The position numbers and the translations under genes were made by a program. Source: Parcubacteria group bacterium (lineage in GTDB: Bacteria; Patescibacteriota; Minisyncoccia; Moranbacterales; JAKLHP01). Taken from it: a stretch of 8,111 bases of DNA. The stretch lies in NCBI GenBank assembly GCA_041657845.1, contig JBBABD010000033.1, positions 1-8,111 on the forward strand, in the 5' to 3' direction. The notes below the pieces were generated by a model. The model saw only the letters and a list, made by a program, of their open reading frames with translations, was not told the origin of the DNA and made no database searches. Positions within the stretch are counted from its first letter, which is position 1, and each line of letters begins with the position of its first letter. Positions 5,935 to 8,111 of this stretch are shown in pieces.

Positions 5935-7865
5935 AAAACAAAAAACTGAATGTCGTGCTGGCAGGACAGGCTAATGTCGGCAAGTCTGTCATATTTAATT
6001 ATCTGACAGGGCTTCATCAGCATATTGGAAATTGGGCTGGCAAGACAGTGGAAAAAGCGGAGGGAACTTTGCATTACAAAGGATATACGATTGATATTCT
6101 GGATTTACCTGGGATTTATTCGCTTTCCACTTATTCATTGGAAGAAATCATATCTCGTGAATATATCGCCATTCAAAAACCAGATTTTATAATTGATGTG
6201 GTTGATGCGACACACTTAGAAAGAAATCTTATTTTTACCTTGCAACTTTTGGAATTGGAAAGGCCGATGGTTATGGCTTTGAATATGGCAAACTTGCTTA
6301 AAGGGAAGGGAATAGAAATCAATGCTAAAAAACTGGAAAAAATTCTTGGTATCAAAGTTATCCCCATAGAAGCTATTTATGGTCGGGGGATAAACAGTTG
6401 TTTAGATGAAGGAATAAGTTTGATAAAAAGAAAATCTTCAAGAGAATTTTTGAAATATGGAAAAGAAACGGAAGAACGAATAGAAAAATTAACCGATAGC
6501 CTCAAAAATGTAAAAATCGCTTATCCAAAAAGGTGGGTGGCTATAAAACTTTTGGAAAAAGACAAACAAATAGAAAAAATACTTAGTGAAAAAAGTCCAG
6601 AAATTTTAAAAGAAACAAAATTTTTTTGTTCGGAACTTGAAAAAATTCACGGGCACGATTCTTCTGTGGTGATTGCTGATGAAAGATGCTGTTTGGTTTC
6701 CAAAATAATGTCGGAGGTGATGACAACCAAAAAACCTCAGAAGATGGGTTTTGGCGAATGGCTCGATAATTTGACAGGGCATAGGATTTGGGGCTATCCG
6801 ATTATGCTGGCGATTTTTACTTTGGTTTTTATTTTTATTTTTCAGTTAGGAAATTATCTCTCATCTTTTCTGGAGCAAATTTCGTCAGGATGGCAAATTA
6901 GTTTTCAAAATATTTTTGGCATATCATTTTTATCTTCGTTGGCTTGGAGTGGTGTAGAAAGCATTATTGCTCTAGTTGGAATTGTTTTGCCATATATTTT
7001 TCCGTTTTATCTTTGCCTGTTTGTTCTTGAAGATTGGGGCTATTTGGCGAGAGTAGCGTTTCTTACTGATAATTTAATGCACAAACTGGGCGTTCATGGA
7101 AAGGCTTGCATACCAGTAATGCTCGGATTCGGTTGCAATACTCCCGCTTGTCTTTCTTGCCGAATAATGGAAACTCAAAGAGAAAGATTTTTGACGGGAT
7201 TTCTGGTGACATTGGTTCCTTGCAGTGCTGTGGCGGTGATTATTATGGGATTGGTGGGAAAATATATCGGAATTGGTTGGGTTTTCGGATTGTATTCTTT
7301 TGTGATCTTAATATCGATTGTTTTGGGAATACTGGCTTCTAAAATATTGCCCGGCGAGCCGACTGCTCTTATTATGGATATGCCAGATTACAAAATTCCC
7401 AATTTCAAAACCATATTTTTGCAAACGTGGTTTAGATTAAAAGAATTCATTTTTATCGCAGGACCGATAATAATAATTTCTGGAATAATAATCCAAGGAA
7501 TATATTTGGCTGGTTGGCTAACTCCCGTTTCCGATTTTCTTTCTCCTATTACAGTGAATTGGCTGGGCTTGCCTGCCATTACCGGAGTGTTGCTGATTTT
7601 CGGAATTTTGAGAAAAGAACTTATCCTGGTAATGCTGGCTACGCTTCTCGGGACGACTAACTTTGCTCAAGTTCTGACTCCAATTCAAATGATAATATTG
7701 GGATTGGTAAGTATGCTGTATATCCCTTGTATTGCCACGATTGCTGCTCTTTGGAAAGAATTTGGCTGGAAAAAAGCGTTGGGCATAACTGGGTTTAAAA
7801 TAGTATTTGCTATAATTATCGGGGGATTAGTATTTCGATTTTTGAATTTGATTAAAATTTTTTAG
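5931..7865 (+). CDS. feoB: FeoB, GTPase-linked ferrous iron permease
   Basis: A 644-residue inner-membrane Fe(II) transporter. The N-terminal G domain has G1 GQANVGKS (12-19), a G2 Thr at T39 in GKTVE, and G3 DLPG (58-61). G4 reads N118-M-A-N121 where FeoB proteins normally have NxxD, and G5 reads EAIYGRG (147-153) where SxxxG is expected. A helical spacer (about 160-270) leads to the membrane part. Hydrophobic segments lie at roughly 286-306, 340-363, 418-441, 449-470, 505-530, 545-575, 584-609 and 616-640. The gate motifs are GFGCNTPA (399-406) and FGILRKE (557-563). VPCSA (429-433) resembles the PC-x-A form of archaeal-type FeoB. It is shorter than the 773-residue E. coli protein but within the family range. 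The start at 5931 overlaps the feoA stop as ATGA; an ATG at 5916 is an alternative. No feoC is seen. Confidence 0.95.
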   Translation: MKNKKLNVVLAGQANVGKSVIFNYLTGLHQHIGNWAGKTVEKAEGTLHYKGYTIDILDLPGIYSLSTYSLEEIISREYIAIQKPDFIIDVVDATHLERNLIFTLQLLELERPMVMALNMANLLKGKGIEINAKKLEKILGIKVIPIEAIYGRGINSCLDEGISLIKRKSSREFLKYGKETEERIEKLTDSLKNVKIAYPKRWVAIKLLEKDKQIEKILSEKSPEILKETKFFCSELEKIHGHDSSVVIADERCCLVSKIMSEVMTTKKPQKMGFGEWLDNLTGHRIWGYPIMLAIFTLVFIFIFQLGNYLSSFLEQISSGWQISFQNIFGISFLSSLAWSGVESIIALVGIVLPYIFPFYLCLFVLEDWGYLARVAFLTDNLMHKLGVHGKACIPVMLGFGCNTPACLSCRIMETQRERFLTGFLVTLVPCSAVAVIIMGLVGKYIGIGWVFGLYSFVILISIVLGILASKILPGEPTALIMDMPDYKIPNFKTIFLQTWFRLKEFIFIAGPIIIISGIIIQGIYLAGWLTPVSDFLSPITVNWLGLPAITGVLLIFGILRKELILVMLATLLGTTNFAQVLTPIQMIILGLVSMLYIPCIATIAALWKEFGWKKALGITGFKIVFAIIIGGLVFRFLNLIKIF

Positions 7866-7937
7866 GGATTTAAAATATAATCAGGAGTAAATTGTAATAG
7901 CAATTGCTTTTGAAAATAATTATTAACAAGAAACAAT
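7866..7937. other. 72-bp intergenic gap between feoB and the cupin gene
   Basis: The gap contains TATAAT (7876-7881) without a well-spaced -35, an isolated AGGAG (7883-7887) not placed for any good start, and a weak promoter-like pair TTGTAA (7892-7897) / AATAAT (7915-7920) with a 17-base spacer. A 10-bp palindrome AGCAATTGCT (7899-7908) lies inside that spacer, where a repressor could bind. Each element alone is expected by chance in such AT-rich DNA. I see no clear terminator for feoB. Confidence 0.25.
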
Positions 7938-8111
7938 ATGAAAGGATTTTTTGGAGAAATCGAAAAGGACACTTTGGAAAATACAAATTTTCGCAAGGTG
8001 CTTTACACTGGCAAAAACAGCCAACTGGTTCTTATGAGCCTAAAACCAAAAGAGGAAATCGGAATGGAAGTTCACGAAGAAAATGACCAATTCTTCCGTT
8101 TTGAAAAGGGA
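7938..8111 (+). CDS. Small cupin-domain protein (partial, 3' end beyond the window)
   Basis: An ATG at 7938 opens a frame that runs uninterrupted to the window edge, giving 58 residues that begin MKGFFGEIEK. The segment NFRKVLYTGKNSQLVLMSL (17-35) followed by EEIGMEVHEENDQFFRFEKG (39-58) is typical of small single-domain cupins of about 110-130 residues. It covers cupin motif 1, with H46 as a likely metal ligand. The second His of the classical HxH is replaced (H46-E-E48) and Gln51 stands where Glu is common, as in many members of this subgroup. The second cupin motif lies outside the window. Function is unknown: such proteins can be sugar-related enzymes or metal-dependent binding proteins. 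It is separated from feoB by 72 bp and could be expressed independently. Confidence 0.85.
   Translation, partial: MKGFFGEIEKDTLENTNFRKVLYTGKNSQLVLMSLKPKEEIGMEVHEENDQFFRFEKG

Noticed and set aside
77..7865. Recoding of TGA as Gly or Trp, as in some uncultivated bacteria
   Set aside because: The MinD-ferredoxin and feoA genes end at TGA exactly where family proteins end, and no in-frame TGA is needed to complete any protein.
7899..7908. 10-bp palindrome AGCAATTGCT
   Set aside because: Several such palindromes are expected by chance in 8 kb, and the surrounding promoter-like boxes are weak; kept only as a note in the intergenic entry.
4571..7963. Near-identical 19-base segments at the 5' ends of the SemiSWEET and cupin genes (ATTTTTTGGAG core)
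   Set aside because: Both encode a short F-F-G stretch in unrelated proteins; similarity stops after about 19 bases and is best explained by chance in AT-rich DNA.
7904..8086. Open frame starting at TTG and overlapping the cupin gene
   Set aside because: Rare start, Lys/Arg/Asn-rich sequence without family features, and it is out of frame with the convincing cupin sequence that begins at 7938.

Overview
The window is a gene-dense, AT-rich stretch of bacterial DNA. Every confident gene is on the + strand, TGG encodes Trp and TGA acts as a stop, so the standard bacterial code applies. Start codons lie in A/T-rich context (patterns such as AAAAACT-ATG or AAAAT-ATG) and almost none has a recognisable Shine-Dalgarno motif. 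Low GC, compact proteins, ATGA gene overlaps and the mix of families (SemiSWEET, DUF134, MinD-ferredoxin, CDF with a Zn-ribbon tail) suggest an uncultivated lineage such as Patescibacteria/CPR. This assignment is an inference; Bacteroidota-like translation signals are an alternative.

Region 1 (about 1-4826) looks like one transcription unit of eight tightly packed genes. In order they are: the last codons of an upstream gene (possibly NifX/NifB-like), a MinD-type ATPase with a 2x[4Fe-4S] ferredoxin insert, a small cytosolic thioredoxin, a secreted Trx-fold domain fused to a six-helix CcdA/DsbD-type membrane domain, an Mrp/NBP35 Fe-S carrier ATPase, a CDF metal transporter with a C-terminal zinc ribbon, a DUF134 helix-turn-helix regulator and a SemiSWEET. 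Together these read as a metal and thiol-redox cassette. Cytosolic thioredoxin could pass electrons through the membrane cysteine pair to the external CPHC domain, while Mrp and the MinD-ferredoxin protein handle Fe-S clusters or electrons, the CDF protein moves a divalent metal, and DUF134 may regulate the unit.

Region 2 (4827-5658) has a short AT-only intergenic stretch with a candidate sigma70-like promoter, a classical NAD(H)-type short-chain dehydrogenase/reductase, and a candidate intrinsic terminator.

Region 3 (5659-7865) is feoA-feoB, ferrous iron uptake, with a 4-bp ATGA overlap. The FeoB G domain carries an unusual G4 motif (NMAN instead of NxxD), and its pore region is rich in cysteines.

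Region 4 (7866-8111) is a 72-bp intergenic gap followed by the 5' part of a small cupin protein cut by the window end.

I found no tRNA, rRNA, CRISPR array, insertion sequence or origin. No gene-free stretch exceeds 77 bases.
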